A DNA stretch of 64,000 nt from Pseudomonadota bacterium (GTDB lineage Bacteria; Pseudomonadota; Gammaproteobacteria; Acidiferrobacterales; Acidiferrobacteraceae): NCBI GenBank assembly GCA_021841585.1, contig JAKBUS010000002.1:34544-98543 (forward strand), read 5' to 3'. Each line of letters opens with the position of its first letter. The first letter of the stretch is position 1. Below are positions 17,679 to 27,244 of this stretch, piece by piece. Position numbers and translations under genes: made by a program. The notes beneath the pieces are model-generated. The model did not search any database. It saw nothing but the letters and a program-made list of their open reading frames with translations, and was not told the origin of the DNA.

Positions 17679-17744
17679 GCGTTTCTCCTGACTCTGAATT
17701 ATTGTGGGGCGCCGGGGCGGCCATTACGCCTGAGGCGGCCATTT

Positions 17745-17760
17745 TGCACGAAATATGCCA
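17745..17760 (-). promoter_or_regulatory. Sigma-54 (-24/-12) promoter of glnA
   Basis: On the minus strand TGGCAT-N5-GTGCA gives the GG at -24 and GC at -12 with exactly ten bases between them, closely matching TGGCAC-N5-TTGCA. Transcription would start about 17734, leaving a leader of about 55 bases before glnA. Confidence 0.8.
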
Positions 17761-17811
17761 CCAAGCAAACGCCGCAAACGGGGCGATTTCGGGCATGACG
17801 CGTCATTGATA

Positions 17812-17828
17812 TGCACCAACACGGTGCG
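17812..17828 (-). promoter_or_regulatory. NtrC-binding-like site upstream of glnA
   Basis: TGCACC-N5-GGTGCG, a palindrome with one mismatch to the NtrC consensus TGCACC-N5-GGTGCA. It is centred about 85 bp upstream of the predicted sigma-54 transcription start, within enhancer range. Only one clear site is seen. Confidence 0.75.
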
Positions 17829-17859
17829 TTGCTAAACAATAGGCACCATAACGGGGCTC

Positions 17860-19017
17860 TTAACGGAAACAGACCTCCACGGATGCGATTTGGGGGTCGC
17901 GCGCGGCCGCCTGCGCGAATTGCTCCTGCAGGACCCGCGCATCGGCCGCGGTCGGGGCCAAGTCGTGCGACAGATGCAGCTCCACCGCGATCCGCCCATG
18001 CAGATAGTGCAGGACCACCGATTGGATGGCCGAAGCGGCCTCGATGCCCACGAAATAATGCTCGAGACGCTTCAATATCTCGGCGCGCAACGGCAGGCGC
18101 GCATTGGTGGCGGCATGCTCGTCGTCTTCCGAGTCGATATGCACCACCACATCGGCGATATTGCTCACGTGGCGTATGAGGGCGACGCGGACCATCTCGC
18201 TGATCTGGTGGCCCTCGGACACGCTGATGGTCCCATCCACGAGGATATGGACATCGACGAACGCGCGCCCCCCGGCGCGGCGCGTGCGCAAGAGGTGCAA
18301 GGTGCGGACACCGTCGATCGATAGGATGACGCGCCGGATCCGCTCAAGCTTCTCGGTCTCGAGGCCTGTGTCGACGAGCTCGCGCATGGCCTGCCAGCCA
18401 AGCATCGCGCCCATGCGCACGATGAGGATCGCGACGCCGATGGCGGCCACCGAATCGAGGTCGCGCACGCCCATCATGCTGCCGGCCACGCCGACCGCCA
18501 CCACGATCGAGGAAAAGACGTCGGTCCGGTAATGCCAGGCATTGGCGTGCAGGAGCTCGGAACTGAGTCGCGAACCGGCGCGGCGCATGTAGCGGAACAG
18601 GCCCTCCTTGATGCCGATGGCCGCCAACGCCATGGCCAGCGCCAGGAAATCAGGGCGCGCGAGCCGCGCCGGCGCGCTCAAGGCAGCGGCGGCGTGGAGC
18701 GCTATGCCGACACCGGCACCGACCAGGACCAGGCTCAATCCCAAGGTGCCGGCGGTCTCGATGCGCGCATGCCCGTAGGGATGATCCTCGTCGGCCGCCT
18801 GCGCCCCGAAATGCGCGGCCGCCAACACCAGCGTGTCACTCAAAAGGTCCGAGAGGGTATGGAAACCGTCCGCGACCAGCGCCGCCGACCGTCCGAGCAC
18901 ACCCACGGCGAGCTGGCCCGTGGCCAGCCCGACGTTGATGAAAAGCCCGCGCAAGACCACCTTTTGACGCTCGGCCGCCTTTTCGTCCCCGGCCTGCGGC
19001 GCGTTTTTGTCTGTCAT
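17860..19017 (-). CDS. Cation diffusion facilitator family transporter
   Basis: Proton-driven efflux of divalent metals such as Zn, Fe, Co or Cd across the inner membrane. The 385-residue protein has about six membrane helices; the two metal-site motifs HxxxD appear as ADGFHTLSDLLSD and LHANAWHYRTDVFSS. Its C-terminal cytoplasmic domain (from about residue 215) includes the conserved VDVHILVDG and VVVHIDSEDD and is longer than in minimal CDF proteins. The start at MTDKNAPQ overlaps the stop of the TusA-like gene (ATGA). It is last in an operon with TusA-like and PP-loop genes. The metal cannot be read from sequence. Confidence 0.9.
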   Translation of the reverse strand: MTDKNAPQAGDEKAAERQKVVLRGLFINVGLATGQLAVGVLGRSAALVADGFHTLSDLLSDTLVLAAAHFGAQAADEDHPYGHARIETAGTLGLSLVLVGAGVGIALHAAAALSAPARLARPDFLALAMALAAIGIKEGLFRYMRRAGSRLSSELLHANAWHYRTDVFSSIVVAVGVAGSMMGVRDLDSVAAIGVAILIVRMGAMLGWQAMRELVDTGLETEKLERIRRVILSIDGVRTLHLLRTRRAGGRAFVDVHILVDGTISVSEGHQISEMVRVALIRHVSNIADVVVHIDSEDDEHAATNARLPLRAEILKRLEHYFVGIEAASAIQSVVLHYLHGRIAVELHLSHDLAPTAADARVLQEQFAQAAARDPQIASVEVCFR

Positions 19018-19241
19018 TTTCGGCCCCCGGCCCGTATGACGATCATGATGTCCCCGGAGGGCTCGGTGCGCGTCTCCACGACCTCGTGCCCCTCGAGGCG
19101 ACACCAGGCCGGTATGTCGTGCAGGGCCCCGGGGTCGGTGCAGCGCACGGTCAGGGTGTCGCCGGCCGCGACGTGCGCGATGGCGGCGCTTACGCGGATC
19201 ACCGGCATGGGGCACAGCAGATAGCGGGCGTCGAGATCCAT
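19014..19241 (-). CDS. TusA-like sulfur carrier protein
   Basis: A 75-residue protein with the SirA/TusA signature LLCPMPVIR, in which the cysteine accepts persulfide sulfur, followed by the usual beta strands (GDTLTVRCTDPGA, HDIPAWCR, GHEVVE). TusA proteins relay sulfur to tRNA thiolation, molybdenum-cofactor synthesis or, in sulfur oxidisers, to dissimilatory sulfur enzymes. The start MDLDARYL is chosen four bases after the upstream stop. Its position between a PP-loop tRNA-thiolation-like enzyme and a metal transporter suggests that it supplies sulfur to the PP-loop enzyme. Confidence 0.88.
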   Translation of the reverse strand: MDLDARYLLCPMPVIRVSAAIAHVAAGDTLTVRCTDPGALHDIPAWCRLEGHEVVETRTEPSGDIMIVIRAGGRK

Positions 19242-19245
19242 GGCC

Positions 19246-20289
19246 TCACAAGTACCAATCGGTGGCCAGCGCATGGGCCGGCAACGGCGCCACATCTCGC
19301 TCGCCGACGGTCCCGCCGGGCTCGCTCACCGCCACGCGCACCCGCGCCTCGCATCGCCCTTGCCCAAAACGCGCGGTGATGGCGCATGCCAGATCGAGAC
19401 CGGCCTCGTCGACATCGCCTTGCAGGAGGGCAAGGGGGCCTTTATGTTCGAGTGCCCACAAGTGCGTGAAACGATGGCGGTAACCCTCCAAAAACCGGTT
19501 CTCTCCCTCTTCGCGGCCGATAATGAGCTTGAAAGAGGGGTGCGGCCGCAGGTGGCGACCGATCTTCAGGAGCATGATGTCGTCGAAGTCATAGCGCCGC
19601 TCGCCACGACTCGCCCACAGATCCTTAAGCTTATGGGCATAGTTCTCGTCGGTCAGGAAACAGCACCCGCCGGAGGGCTGCGCGTATTCGAAACCATAGG
19701 CGCGCGCCAAGGCAATCTGGGGTTTGCGGTTGCGGCCACTTAGGCCCAAGAGGCGCTCACGATCCACCCAGCCCTCGCGTTCGGGAAGGGTCGGCGGCAA
19801 GAGCCACGCGGACAACGGCCGCAACAGCCGGTCCAGGGCGCCGGATTCGCGCGCCACCACCGGAAATGTGTCGCGCCGCTGCGACATCGGCCGCTGCCCC
19901 AGGACCTCGCCCGTGACAATGAAATCGAAGCCGTGCTGCTCGATCCAGGATCGCGCCTGCCCGATCATGAAGGCCTTGCAATCGAGACACGGGTTCAGGT
20001 GCGCGCCGTAGCCATGGCGCGGGTTTAGGACCACATCCTTGTAGTCATCCATGACATCGACGATATGGAGCCTGATGCCCAGCTGCTCGGCGCTGTGAAG
20101 GGCGTTATTGCGCACGACACGATCCTTGCGGTCACGGCGCACGGCGTGCGTATGCCCCTCCACGCAAAAACCGGTAAAGAAGTTGATCCCCTCGACATGG
20201 ATGCCTTGATCGAGCATCAGGCGCGCCGCGAGCAGCGAATCAAGGCCGCCCGAGAGCAGGACGATCGCCTTGCGTTTGTCGTTTTCCAT
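19246..20289 (-). CDS. PP-loop ATPase with NFACT-R-like domain, probable tRNA thiolase
   Basis: A 347-residue enzyme of the ATP-pyrophosphatase class. The PP-loop is LLSGGLDSLLAARL (about residues 11-24). Two cysteine motifs follow: CLDCKAF, and GGCCFLTDENYAHKLKDLW, resembling the adenylation and sulfur-transfer sites of MnmA/ThiI-type tRNA 2- or 4-thiouridine synthases. The C-terminal part with FDDIMLLKIGRH and KLIIGREEGEN resembles the NFACT-R RNA-binding domain. The start MENDKRKAI has AAGGA upstream; a longer frame would extend into the mtgA promoter region. With TusA encoded four bases downstream, ATP-dependent sulfur insertion into tRNA is the best guess; the exact nucleoside is unknown. 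Confidence 0.75.
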   Translation of the reverse strand: MENDKRKAIVLLSGGLDSLLAARLMLDQGIHVEGINFFTGFCVEGHTHAVRRDRKDRVVRNNALHSAEQLGIRLHIVDVMDDYKDVVLNPRHGYGAHLNPCLDCKAFMIGQARSWIEQHGFDFIVTGEVLGQRPMSQRRDTFPVVARESGALDRLLRPLSAWLLPPTLPEREGWVDRERLLGLSGRNRKPQIALARAYGFEYAQPSGGCCFLTDENYAHKLKDLWASRGERRYDFDDIMLLKIGRHLRPHPSFKLIIGREEGENRFLEGYRHRFTHLWALEHKGPLALLQGDVDEAGLDLACAITARFGQGRCEARVRVAVSEPGGTVGERDVAPLPAHALATDWYL

Positions 20290-20403
20290 AGGTCCTTGGC
20301 GGGCTACCCCTCCACCCGTTATGCTGTTGCGCCCGCTTCGAAGCCTTGCGGCGGGCCGACAGTATATCGCGGGATGCCTCACCCCCGCACCCCAAGGGAA
20401 CTT

Positions 20404-21108
20404 ATGCGCCTGCTGCGTCTGCTGTCCGGCCTGGTATTGGCCGCCGTGGCCGTGGACCTCACGGTCCTTGCGCTCCGCTGGGCGGCGGTCCCCCACCTGG
20501 CGCAAGGACCGGTCCCCAGGTCGCGGTTCATGGCCGCCTATCTGAAGAAACGCGCGCGCCACGGGGGCCCGCCCTTGCGATGGCGGCCCGTGCCGTTGGC
20601 GGCTATCGCCCCGGCACTGCGCCGCGCCGTGATACTTGGCGAGGACGCGACTTTCTATAGCAATGATGGCTTCGATATCGGCGCCATCTTATGGGCGGCC
20701 CGCTACGACTGGCATGCCGGACATATCGTCTATGGGGCCAGCACGATCACCCAGCAGACCGCCAAAAACCTCTTTCTCGATCCATCGCGGACGTTCTTTC
20801 GCAAGGCCAACGAGGCGCTTTTGACGATAGCGCTCGCCCACTACCTGCGTAAGGACCGCATCCTCGATATCTACCTGAATGACGCGCAATTCGGCCGTGG
20901 CCTCTACGGGGCCGGCGCCGCCGCCCGCTACTATTTTCATGAAAGCGCGGCGCATTTGACCGTCCGCCAGGCGGCGGAGCTCGCCGCCACCCTGCCAGAC
21001 CCGCTCGGGGCCAATCCGGCCACGCGCAGCCGCTATTTCCGAGAGCGCACCGCGAAGATCCTGCGGCTTCTGCGGGCCACCGCCTTGCATCATCATTGGG
21101 GCAGCTAG
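20404..21108 (+). CDS. mtgA: Monofunctional biosynthetic peptidoglycan transglycosylase
   Basis: Polymerises lipid II into glycan strands at the periplasmic face of the inner membrane (GT51 family). The 234-residue protein has a single N-terminal membrane anchor ([19 protein letters not shown]) and the glycosyltransferase motifs: [13 protein letters not shown] with the catalytic glutamate, [42 protein letters not shown] and [16 protein letters not shown]. Length is normal for MtgA. The ATG follows AAGGGAA. It diverges from the PP-loop gene and precedes glyQ by about 110 bp. Confidence 0.95.
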   Translation: MRLLRLLSGLVLAAVAVDLTVLALRWAAVPHLAQGPVPRSRFMAAYLKKRARHGGPPLRWRPVPLAAIAPALRRAVILGEDATFYSNDGFDIGAILWAARYDWHAGHIVYGASTITQQTAKNLFLDPSRTFFRKANEALLTIALAHYLRKDRILDIYLNDAQFGRGLYGAGAAARYYFHESAAHLTVRQAAELAATLPDPLGANPATRSRYFRERTAKILRLLRATALHHHWGS

Positions 21109-21220
21109 TCGCCGCGGCAGCCGGTGTTTGCCGAAAGCGCCGCTCACCCATTATAGTGATGCGATAACCCGCGCCACGACCGGGGATTGCCCGCGCATCC
21201 CTTCTTTCAAGGACTACGAT

Positions 21221-22099
21221 GTGACATTCCAGGAACTCATTTTTGCCCTGCAACGCTATTGGGCGAGACAGGGTTGCGTTATCGAGCAGGCCTATGACGT
21301 CGAGGTGGGCGCCGGGACCTTTCATCCCGCGACCTTTCTCGGGAGTCTGGGACCCGAGCCGTTGCGCGCGGCCTATGTGCAGCCCTCGCGGCGCCCGACC
21401 GATGGCCGGTACGGCGAGAACCCGAACCGCCTGCAACGTTACTTTCAGTTTCAAGTCGTACTGAAACCATCGCCCCTCGATATTCAGGACCTGTACCTCG
21501 AATCCCTCCGGGCGCTTGGAATAGACCTCCTGACCAACGATGTGCGCTTTGTCGAGGACAACTGGGAATCGCCCACGCTCGGGGCCTGGGGACTGGGCTG
21601 GGAGGTATGGCTCAATGGCATGGAGGTGAGTCAGTTTACGTATTTTCAGCAGACCGGCGGTCTGGAGTGCCGGCCGGTAACAGGGGAGATCACCTACGGC
21701 CTGGAGCGGCTCGCCATGTATCTGCAGGGCTGCGATAACGTCTATGACCTGGCGTGGAATGCCGACGTCCGCTACGGCGACCTTTACCGGCAGAACGAGG
21801 TCGAACAGTCGCATTTCAACTTCGAGGAGGCCTCGGTAGAGGCACTTTCGGCGCGCTTTCAGGCATTCGAGGACGAATGCCGCCGCCTGATCGCCGCCGA
21901 TCTGCCGCTTGCCGCCTATGATCACGTCCTGCACGCCTCGCACACCTTCAACCTGCTCGATGCCCGTCATGCCCTGAGCGTCACCGAACGCGCGCGCGCC
22001 ATAGGCCGCGTGCGCGCGCTGGCGCGCGGCGTGGCCGAGAGCTATTACCGGAAACGCGAGATGTTGGGTTTCCCCCGGATGCGGCCGAGCCATGACTAA
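21221..22099 (+). CDS. glyQ: Glycyl-tRNA synthetase alpha subunit
   Basis: Catalytic subunit of the tetrameric bacterial glycyl-tRNA synthetase. The product opens [17 protein letters not shown], with [20 protein letters not shown] and [18 protein letters not shown] as the class II core and [23 protein letters not shown] as motif 3. The GTG at 21221 is preferred over an ATG 93 bases earlier because it has AAGGA seven bases upstream and matches family length (292 residues). Overlaps glyS by 8 bp. Confidence 0.97.
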   Translation: MTFQELIFALQRYWARQGCVIEQAYDVEVGAGTFHPATFLGSLGPEPLRAAYVQPSRRPTDGRYGENPNRLQRYFQFQVVLKPSPLDIQDLYLESLRALGIDLLTNDVRFVEDNWESPTLGAWGLGWEVWLNGMEVSQFTYFQQTGGLECRPVTGEITYGLERLAMYLQGCDNVYDLAWNADVRYGDLYRQNEVEQSHFNFEEASVEALSARFQAFEDECRRLIAADLPLAAYDHVLHASHTFNLLDARHALSVTERARAIGRVRALARGVAESYYRKREMLGFPRMRPSHD

Positions 22100-24191
22100 G
22101 AGAAACGACCTGCTGGTTGAGATCGGTACCGAGGAATTGCCCCCCGGGGAGCTCATGGCGCTCGCGGAGGCGCTCGCGGAAGGCCTGCGCGCGGCGCTTG
22201 CCGACAACCGGCTGCTGGCCCGCGACTCATCGACGCATCGCTTTGCGGCGCCGCGGCGAATCGCCGCGCGCATAACAGGGGTGGCCGGGCGCCAAGGCGC
22301 GCAGACCGTTGTCCGCAGGGGGCCGGCGCTCGCGGCCGCGTTTGCGCCGGATGGTTCGCCAACCGGCGCGGCCCAAGGATTTGCCCGCTCTCTCGGCGTC
22401 GGCGTGGAGGCCCTGGAGCGGATCACGACCGAGCGCGGGGAGTTTTTGGGCTATTACGAGCGGCGCCCCGGGCAAGGCCTTGCCGCAGTCCTCGCGGACG
22501 TCCTCGAAGGCGTCCTGCAACGGTTGCCGGCGCGCCGGCGTATGCGTTGGGGGGCGGGGACCACGGAATTCGTGCGACCGGTACATTGGGTGGTGACGCT
22601 GTATGGCGCCCGCGCGTTGCGTATCCCGGTGCTCGGTGTCGTGAGCGGGCGAAAGTCACGCGGCCACAGATTCCATGCCCCACGCGCGCTTACCATTCCA
22701 GAGGCGGCGGTCTACGAGACGCTCCTCGAGTCCGAGGGCCGGGTAGTCGCGGACTTCGCCTTGCGCCGTCAGCGGATTCGCGGGCAGATCGACAGGCTCG
22801 CGGCCACGATCGCGGCCGAACCGCTGGTGGAAGAAGGGCTGCTCGATCTCGTGACCGCGCTCGTGGAATGGCCGCACGCGGTGCTGGGCGCCTTCGATCC
22901 AGACTTTCTGCAGGTGCCGCGGGAGGTTTTGATCGCGGCCATGCAAGGCCACCAGAAATACTTCCCGCTGGAGCGGCAGGGGCGGCTCTTGCCGCATTTC
23001 ATCACCATCGCCAATATTGCGCCGCAAGACGATGGGGCGATACGCAAGGGCAATGAGCGGGTGCTGGCGGCGCGCTTCGCCGACGCGCGGTTTTTCTGGG
23101 ACACCGACCGCGAAAAACCCCTCGAGAGCCATGCACGGGGGCTCTCGCAGGTGGCATTCGAGCAACGCTTGGGCAGTCTCGCCGACAAGGCCGCGCGGCT
23201 TACGCGCCTGGCGCGCCTGATCGCGGAATGGCTTGGCGTGGACTCCGAACAGGCCGCGCGCGCGGGGGCATTGTGCAAGGCCGACCTCTTGACCGGCATG
23301 GTCGGTGAGTTTCCCGAACTCCAGGGCATCATGGGCGGACATTATGCGCGGCACGGCGGCGAGCATGAGGCGGTCGCGGCGGCCATTGCCGAGCACTATC
23401 GGCCGCGTTTCGCGGGCGACGGGCTGCCCGACGGCACCCTCGGTCTTACGCTCGCGCTGGCCGACAAGCTCGATACCCTCGTCGGTATCTTTGGAATCGG
23501 ACAGGGCCCCACCGGGGATAAGGACCCATTCGCCCTGCGGCGGGCGGCGATCGGCGTGCTGCGTCTCCTGGAGGCCTTGGGTGAGCGCCACGGGCAGGAC
23601 CTTTCGGTCCCGGCGCTGCTGTCGGCCGCGGCCGCCGGCTACCCCTCCGGGCTTCTGGCCGCCGATACCACCGATAGCGTGCAGCGCTTTCTCACCGAGC
23701 GCCTGCGCAATCTCCTCGAGGGTACGCTTTCGCAAGACATCGTCGCGGCGGCCCTGGCGGGAGGACTTGACCGGGTCTACGATGCGACACGGCGGGCGCA
23801 AGCGCTGTTGACCTTTGCTCGAGGGCCGGCGGCCCCGGCCTTGGTCGGCGCCCACAAGCGCATCCGCAACATCCTCCGGCAAAATCATGAGCCCCTCGAC
23901 GACCACGAGCCCTGGACTGGGATCGAGAATGCCGACCGGCGGCTTGCGCAGGAGATCGCGCGCTGCGAGACGGTGGTTGGCGAGCAAGGCGGCCGGGGCG
24001 ACTACGAGGGCGCGCTCGCCTCGCTTGGGGAATTGCGGCCGGCCGTCGATGCCTTTTTCGAAGAGGTGCTGGTGATGAGCGAGGACGCCACGACCCGCCG
24101 GGGGCGCCTGCGCCTGCTTGCACGGCTCGCCGCCTTGTGCGAGAAGGTCGGGGATCTATCGTGCCTTAAGCAATCGGGGGACCCCGCATGA
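22092..24191 (+). CDS. glyS: Glycyl-tRNA synthetase beta subunit
   Basis: The tRNA-binding subunit of glycyl-tRNA synthetase; 699 residues, close to the E. coli length. It opens [15 protein letters not shown], and contains the conserved [23 protein letters not shown] stretch as two blocks and the [21 protein letters not shown]-like region, with a C-terminal anticodon-binding domain. Overlaps glyQ by 8 bp and the MazG-like gene by 4 bp (ATGA). Confidence 0.97.
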   Translation: MTKRNDLLVEIGTEELPPGELMALAEALAEGLRAALADNRLLARDSSTHRFAAPRRIAARITGVAGRQGAQTVVRRGPALAAAFAPDGSPTGAAQGFARSLGVGVEALERITTERGEFLGYYERRPGQGLAAVLADVLEGVLQRLPARRRMRWGAGTTEFVRPVHWVVTLYGARALRIPVLGVVSGRKSRGHRFHAPRALTIPEAAVYETLLESEGRVVADFALRRQRIRGQIDRLAATIAAEPLVEEGLLDLVTALVEWPHAVLGAFDPDFLQVPREVLIAAMQGHQKYFPLERQGRLLPHFITIANIAPQDDGAIRKGNERVLAARFADARFFWDTDREKPLESHARGLSQVAFEQRLGSLADKAARLTRLARLIAEWLGVDSEQAARAGALCKADLLTGMVGEFPELQGIMGGHYARHGGEHEAVAAAIAEHYRPRFAGDGLPDGTLGLTLALADKLDTLVGIFGIGQGPTGDKDPFALRRAAIGVLRLLEALGERHGQDLSVPALLSAAAAGYPSGLLAADTTDSVQRFLTERLRNLLEGTLSQDIVAAALAGGLDRVYDATRRAQALLTFARGPAAPALVGAHKRIRNILRQNHEPLDDHEPWTGIENADRRLAQEIARCETVVGEQGGRGDYEGALASLGELRPAVDAFFEEVLVMSEDATTRRGRLRLLARLAALCEKVGDLSCLKQSGDPA

Positions 24192-24529
24192 ACGACGCCA
24201 ATCAGGACTCCTTTGCCGCCATGCGCGACGCGGTACAGGCCTTCCATGACAAGCACGACCTGAAGAACCACGGGGGCGAGGAGCTCGTCTACCGGGTGGC
24301 GCTGATGGCCGAGGAACTGGGCGAGATCTCGGCCTGCATCACCAAGGGCCGAAGCCGGGAGGCGCTCGCCGAGGAATGCGCCGATCTGCTCATTTTGCTC
24401 ATTGGCACGGCGATCTCCGCGGACTTCGCGCTCGATCAGGCCTTCTGGGACAAGATGGAGGCCCTCATGAAGCGTTCGTCGCGCATGGTCGCAGGCCGCA
24501 TCCGGGTCTCGGAATTCCGGGACTCGTGA
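24188..24529 (+). CDS. MazG-like nucleotide pyrophosphohydrolase
   Basis: A 113-residue all-alpha NTP pyrophosphohydrolase-like protein. The metal-binding pattern is seen as MAEELGEISACI followed by LAEECADLLILLIG, matching ExxE and ExxD of MazG/dUTPase-fold enzymes that hydrolyse NTPs to NMP and PPi, often for housecleaning of damaged nucleotides. It overlaps glyS (ATGA) and shares one base with gmhB (TGATG), so it is co-translated. The substrate is unknown. Confidence 0.8.
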   Translation: MNDANQDSFAAMRDAVQAFHDKHDLKNHGGEELVYRVALMAEELGEISACITKGRSREALAEECADLLILLIGTAISADFALDQAFWDKMEALMKRSSRMVAGRIRVSEFRDS

Positions 24530-25083
24530 TGCGTCTCGTCATTCTGGACCGCGACGGCGTCATCAACGAGGACTCCGACGACTACATCAAAACGCCAGAG
24601 GAATGGCGTCCGGTACCAGGGAGTCTGGAGGCGATCGCGCGGCTGACGCACGCCGGCATCCAGGTGGTGGTCGCCACCAACCAGTCGGGCATCGCCCGGG
24701 GCCTCTTCAATGTCGACATGCTCGGCCGGATCCACAACCGCATGCTAGACGAGGTCCATCATAGGGGCGGGGAGATCGAGGCCATCTTTTTTTGCCCGCA
24801 CGGGCCGAGCGATCACTGTACCTGCCGCAAACCGCAGCCCGGACTTCTTCATGACATAGCGGCGCGCTTCAAGACCAGCCTCAGCAGCACCTTCGCGGTG
24901 GGCGACTCGCGCCGGGATCTGGAGGCGGCGCGCGCGGCACAGGCGCTCCCGGTGCTGGTGCGTACCGGCAAGGGCATGCGCACGATCGCCGAGGGCCAGG
25001 GCCTCGCGGGGGTCCCGATCTACGACGACCTCGCGGCCTTTACCGATGCCGTCTTGTCCCACGGGGTAAGCGGCGGCGCATGA
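24529..25083 (+). CDS. gmhB: D-glycero-beta-D-manno-heptose-1,7-bisphosphate 7-phosphatase
   Basis: HAD-family phosphatase of the ADP-heptose pathway for the lipopolysaccharide inner core. The 184-residue protein has the catalytic LDRDGVIN (nucleophile and general acid aspartates), VVATNQSGIARG, the zinc-binding loop CPHGPSDHCTCRKPQPG typical of GmhB, and the GDSRRDLEAA motif. The ATG shares a base with the upstream stop; the stop overlaps the plsC start (ATGA). The glyQS-gmhB-plsC order is conserved in gammaproteobacteria. Confidence 0.95.
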   Translation: MRLVILDRDGVINEDSDDYIKTPEEWRPVPGSLEAIARLTHAGIQVVVATNQSGIARGLFNVDMLGRIHNRMLDEVHHRGGEIEAIFFCPHGPSDHCTCRKPQPGLLHDIAARFKTSLSSTFAVGDSRRDLEAARAAQALPVLVRTGKGMRTIAEGQGLAGVPIYDDLAAFTDAVLSHGVSGGA

Positions 25084-25829
25084 AAAAGGTGCTCGCGGCC
25101 GTGGCCTTCCAGGTGGGCTTCATCCTGTCGATCGTCATCTGGGCGCTGGTAGTGCTGGCGCTTTTTTGGCTGCGCCCCATACCGCGCTACCGCGTCATAA
25201 GCCAGTGGGGCCGCTTCAATATATGGTGGCTCAAGCTCACCTGCGGGCTGTCGTATGAGGTTCAAGGCCGCGAGAACATCCCGGACACACCATGCGTCAT
25301 CCTCTCCAAGCACCAGTCCACCTGGGAGACGCTGGCCTTTCAGTGGATCTTCCCGCCGCATGTCTGGGTCCTGAAGCGGGAGCTTTTGTGGATCCCCCTG
25401 CTCGGCTGGGGGATGGCCTTGAGTCAGCCGATCGCCATTGCGCGCGAGCGCCAGCGCAAGGCCATCGACCAGGTCATGCAGGGAGGGCGGCAGCGCCTTG
25501 CCAACGGCCGCCATGTCATCATTTTCCCAGAGGGGACGCGCGTGCCGGCCGGGCGCCATGGACGATTCAAGCTCGGCGGCGCGCGGCTCGCGCTCGCCGC
25601 AGGCTGCCCGGTGCTGCCGGTCGCGCACAATGCCGGCTGCTTCTGGGGGCGCCGGGCATTCATCAAGGAGCCCGGCGTGGTGCGCGTGGTGATCGGTCCG
25701 CCGATCTCCGGAGAAGGCCTGGACGCCGCTACCTTGAATGCCCGCGCCGAGGCGTGGATCACGGCGACCACGGACATGCTGGAAAAGACCGAGGAGGCCT
25801 GTTGCGGCAAGATCCCCGCGGTACAATGA
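25080..25829 (+). CDS. plsC: 1-acyl-sn-glycerol-3-phosphate acyltransferase
   Basis: Inner-membrane acyltransferase that converts lysophosphatidic acid to phosphatidic acid. It has an N-terminal membrane helix (residues 5-32), the catalytic block SKHQSTWET (HX4E here, where HX4D is the commonest form), the substrate block FPEGTRVPAG, and VLPVAHNAGCFWG. At 249 residues it is normal for the family. Overlaps gmhB by 4 bp. Confidence 0.92.
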   Translation: MKKVLAAVAFQVGFILSIVIWALVVLALFWLRPIPRYRVISQWGRFNIWWLKLTCGLSYEVQGRENIPDTPCVILSKHQSTWETLAFQWIFPPHVWVLKRELLWIPLLGWGMALSQPIAIARERQRKAIDQVMQGGRQRLANGRHVIIFPEGTRVPAGRHGRFKLGGARLALAAGCPVLPVAHNAGCFWGRRAFIKEPGVVRVVIGPPISGEGLDAATLNARAEAWITATTDMLEKTEEACCGKIPAVQ

Positions 25830-25832
25830 GCG

Positions 25833-26486
25833 ATGGCTGACGAACGTCCCCTGCTCATTGCGCCGTCCGAAGACCGTCGCGTGCTGCTGCATTCGTGTTG
25901 CGCGCCGTGCGCGGCCGACGTCATGCAAGAGATGCAGCGATCGGGCGTGGCCCTCGAGGTCTTGTTCTACAACCCCAATATTCACCCCTTGAAAGAGTAC
26001 GAGCTGCGCAAGACCGAGAACAAACGCTTTGCCGACCGGCTCGGCGTGCCCTTCGTCGATCTCGATTACGATAAGGACAACTGGTTCGCGCGCGTGACGG
26101 GCCTGGAAAACGAGCCGGAGCGCGGGGCGCGCTGCACGGCATGCTTCGATATGCGCTTCGAGCGTTCGGCGCTCTATGCCGTGGAGCACGGTTTTGCCGT
26201 GTTTACGAGCTCGCTTGGCATCTCGCGCTGGAAGGACATGAATCAGATCAATGCCTGCGGCGAACGCGCCGCGGGCCGCTATCCCCAATTGCGCTACTGG
26301 ACCTTCAACTGGCGCAAGGGTGGCGGGAGCCAGCGCATGATACAGATCGCGAAGGAACAGCGCTTTTATCAGCAGGAGTACTGCGGCTGCGTGTATTCCC
26401 TACGCGACACCAACCGGGCCCGCCGCGAGCGCGGCCATGACAAGATCCGGCTCGGCGAACGCTTCTATGGAGACGAACGGGACTGA
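25833..26486 (+). CDS. queH: Epoxyqueuosine reductase QueH
   Basis: Cobalamin-independent enzyme that reduces epoxyqueuosine to queuosine in tRNA, an alternative to QueG. The 217-residue protein shows the QueH cysteine sets: HSCCAPC near residue 22, CTACFDMR in the middle and [11 protein letters not shown] near the C-terminus, which hold an iron-sulfur cluster and a second metal. It begins three bases after plsC. Its 3' end overlaps the convergent ksgA by 22 bp. Confidence 0.93.
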   Translation: MADERPLLIAPSEDRRVLLHSCCAPCAADVMQEMQRSGVALEVLFYNPNIHPLKEYELRKTENKRFADRLGVPFVDLDYDKDNWFARVTGLENEPERGARCTACFDMRFERSALYAVEHGFAVFTSSLGISRWKDMNQINACGERAAGRYPQLRYWTFNWRKGGGSQRMIQIAKEQRFYQQEYCGCVYSLRDTNRARRERGHDKIRLGERFYGDERD

Positions 26487-27244
26487 GTCCCGGCGTACAC
26501 GGCCAGGGCCACGAACTCGGCAACGCTCAAGGTCTCGGCGCGGCGGGTCGCGTCGATACCGAGCGCCCGCCAATCCTCGGCCCCGAAGTACCCGCGTAGC
26601 GACTGACGGAGCATCTTGCGCCGCTGCGAAAATGCCTGGGCGACGATCGCGGAGAACACCGCCGCGGCCGCTGGCGGGACCGAAGACGGGACCGGACGCA
26701 AGGCCACGAGGCGCGACTCGACCGCCGGCGGGGGGCTGAAGGCCCCCGCCGCCACGGTAAAGAGCGGCATGACCTCGCAGCGCGCCTGCACCATGACCGA
26801 CAGCCGCCCATAATCACGACCGCCGGGGGACGCCGCCAGACGGTCGACGACCTCCTTTTGCAGAAGGAACACCATGCCGGCGATACAGGGCTCTTCCAGA
26901 AAATGGAAAAGGAGCGGGCTTGAGATGTTGTAGGGGAGATTGCCGACGACACGCAGCCTGCCCGGGACCGCCGCGCATGGCGAAAACCGCAAGGCATCGG
27001 CCTCGTGTATGAGGACCCGGTCTGTGGCGAAACGCCGCCTGAGACCCATGATCAGATCGCGATCGATCTCCACGACATGCAATTCACCGCCCTGCGCGGA
27101 CAGGTGGGCGGTAAGCGCGCCATCGCCCGGCCCGATCTCGACTGTATGGTCCCCGGGCATGCCCAGACAGGCCTTGGCGATACGCGCAAGGACCGACTCG
27201 TCACGCAGGAAATGCTGACCGAAGCGCTTTTTAGGGGTTGGCAT
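26465..27244 (-). CDS. ksgA: 16S rRNA (adenine1518/1519-N6)-dimethyltransferase
   Basis: Dimethylates two adenines at the 3' end of 16S rRNA and acts as a late checkpoint in 30S assembly. The 259-residue protein opens [10 protein letters not shown], with SAM motif [11 protein letters not shown], the acidic VVEIDRD, the adenine-binding NLPYNIS, and the C-terminal [11 protein letters not shown]. The start MPTPKKRF is preferred to a longer frame that would run deep into pdxA; it overlaps pdxA by 14 bp. Part of the lptD-surA-pdxA-ksgA order. Confidence 0.96.
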   Translation of the reverse strand: MPTPKKRFGQHFLRDESVLARIAKACLGMPGDHTVEIGPGDGALTAHLSAQGGELHVVEIDRDLIMGLRRRFATDRVLIHEADALRFSPCAAVPGRLRVVGNLPYNISSPLLFHFLEEPCIAGMVFLLQKEVVDRLAASPGGRDYGRLSVMVQARCEVMPLFTVAAGAFSPPPAVESRLVALRPVPSSVPPAAAAVFSAIVAQAFSQRRKMLRQSLRGYFGAEDWRALGIDATRRAETLSVAEFVALAVYAGTQSRSSP

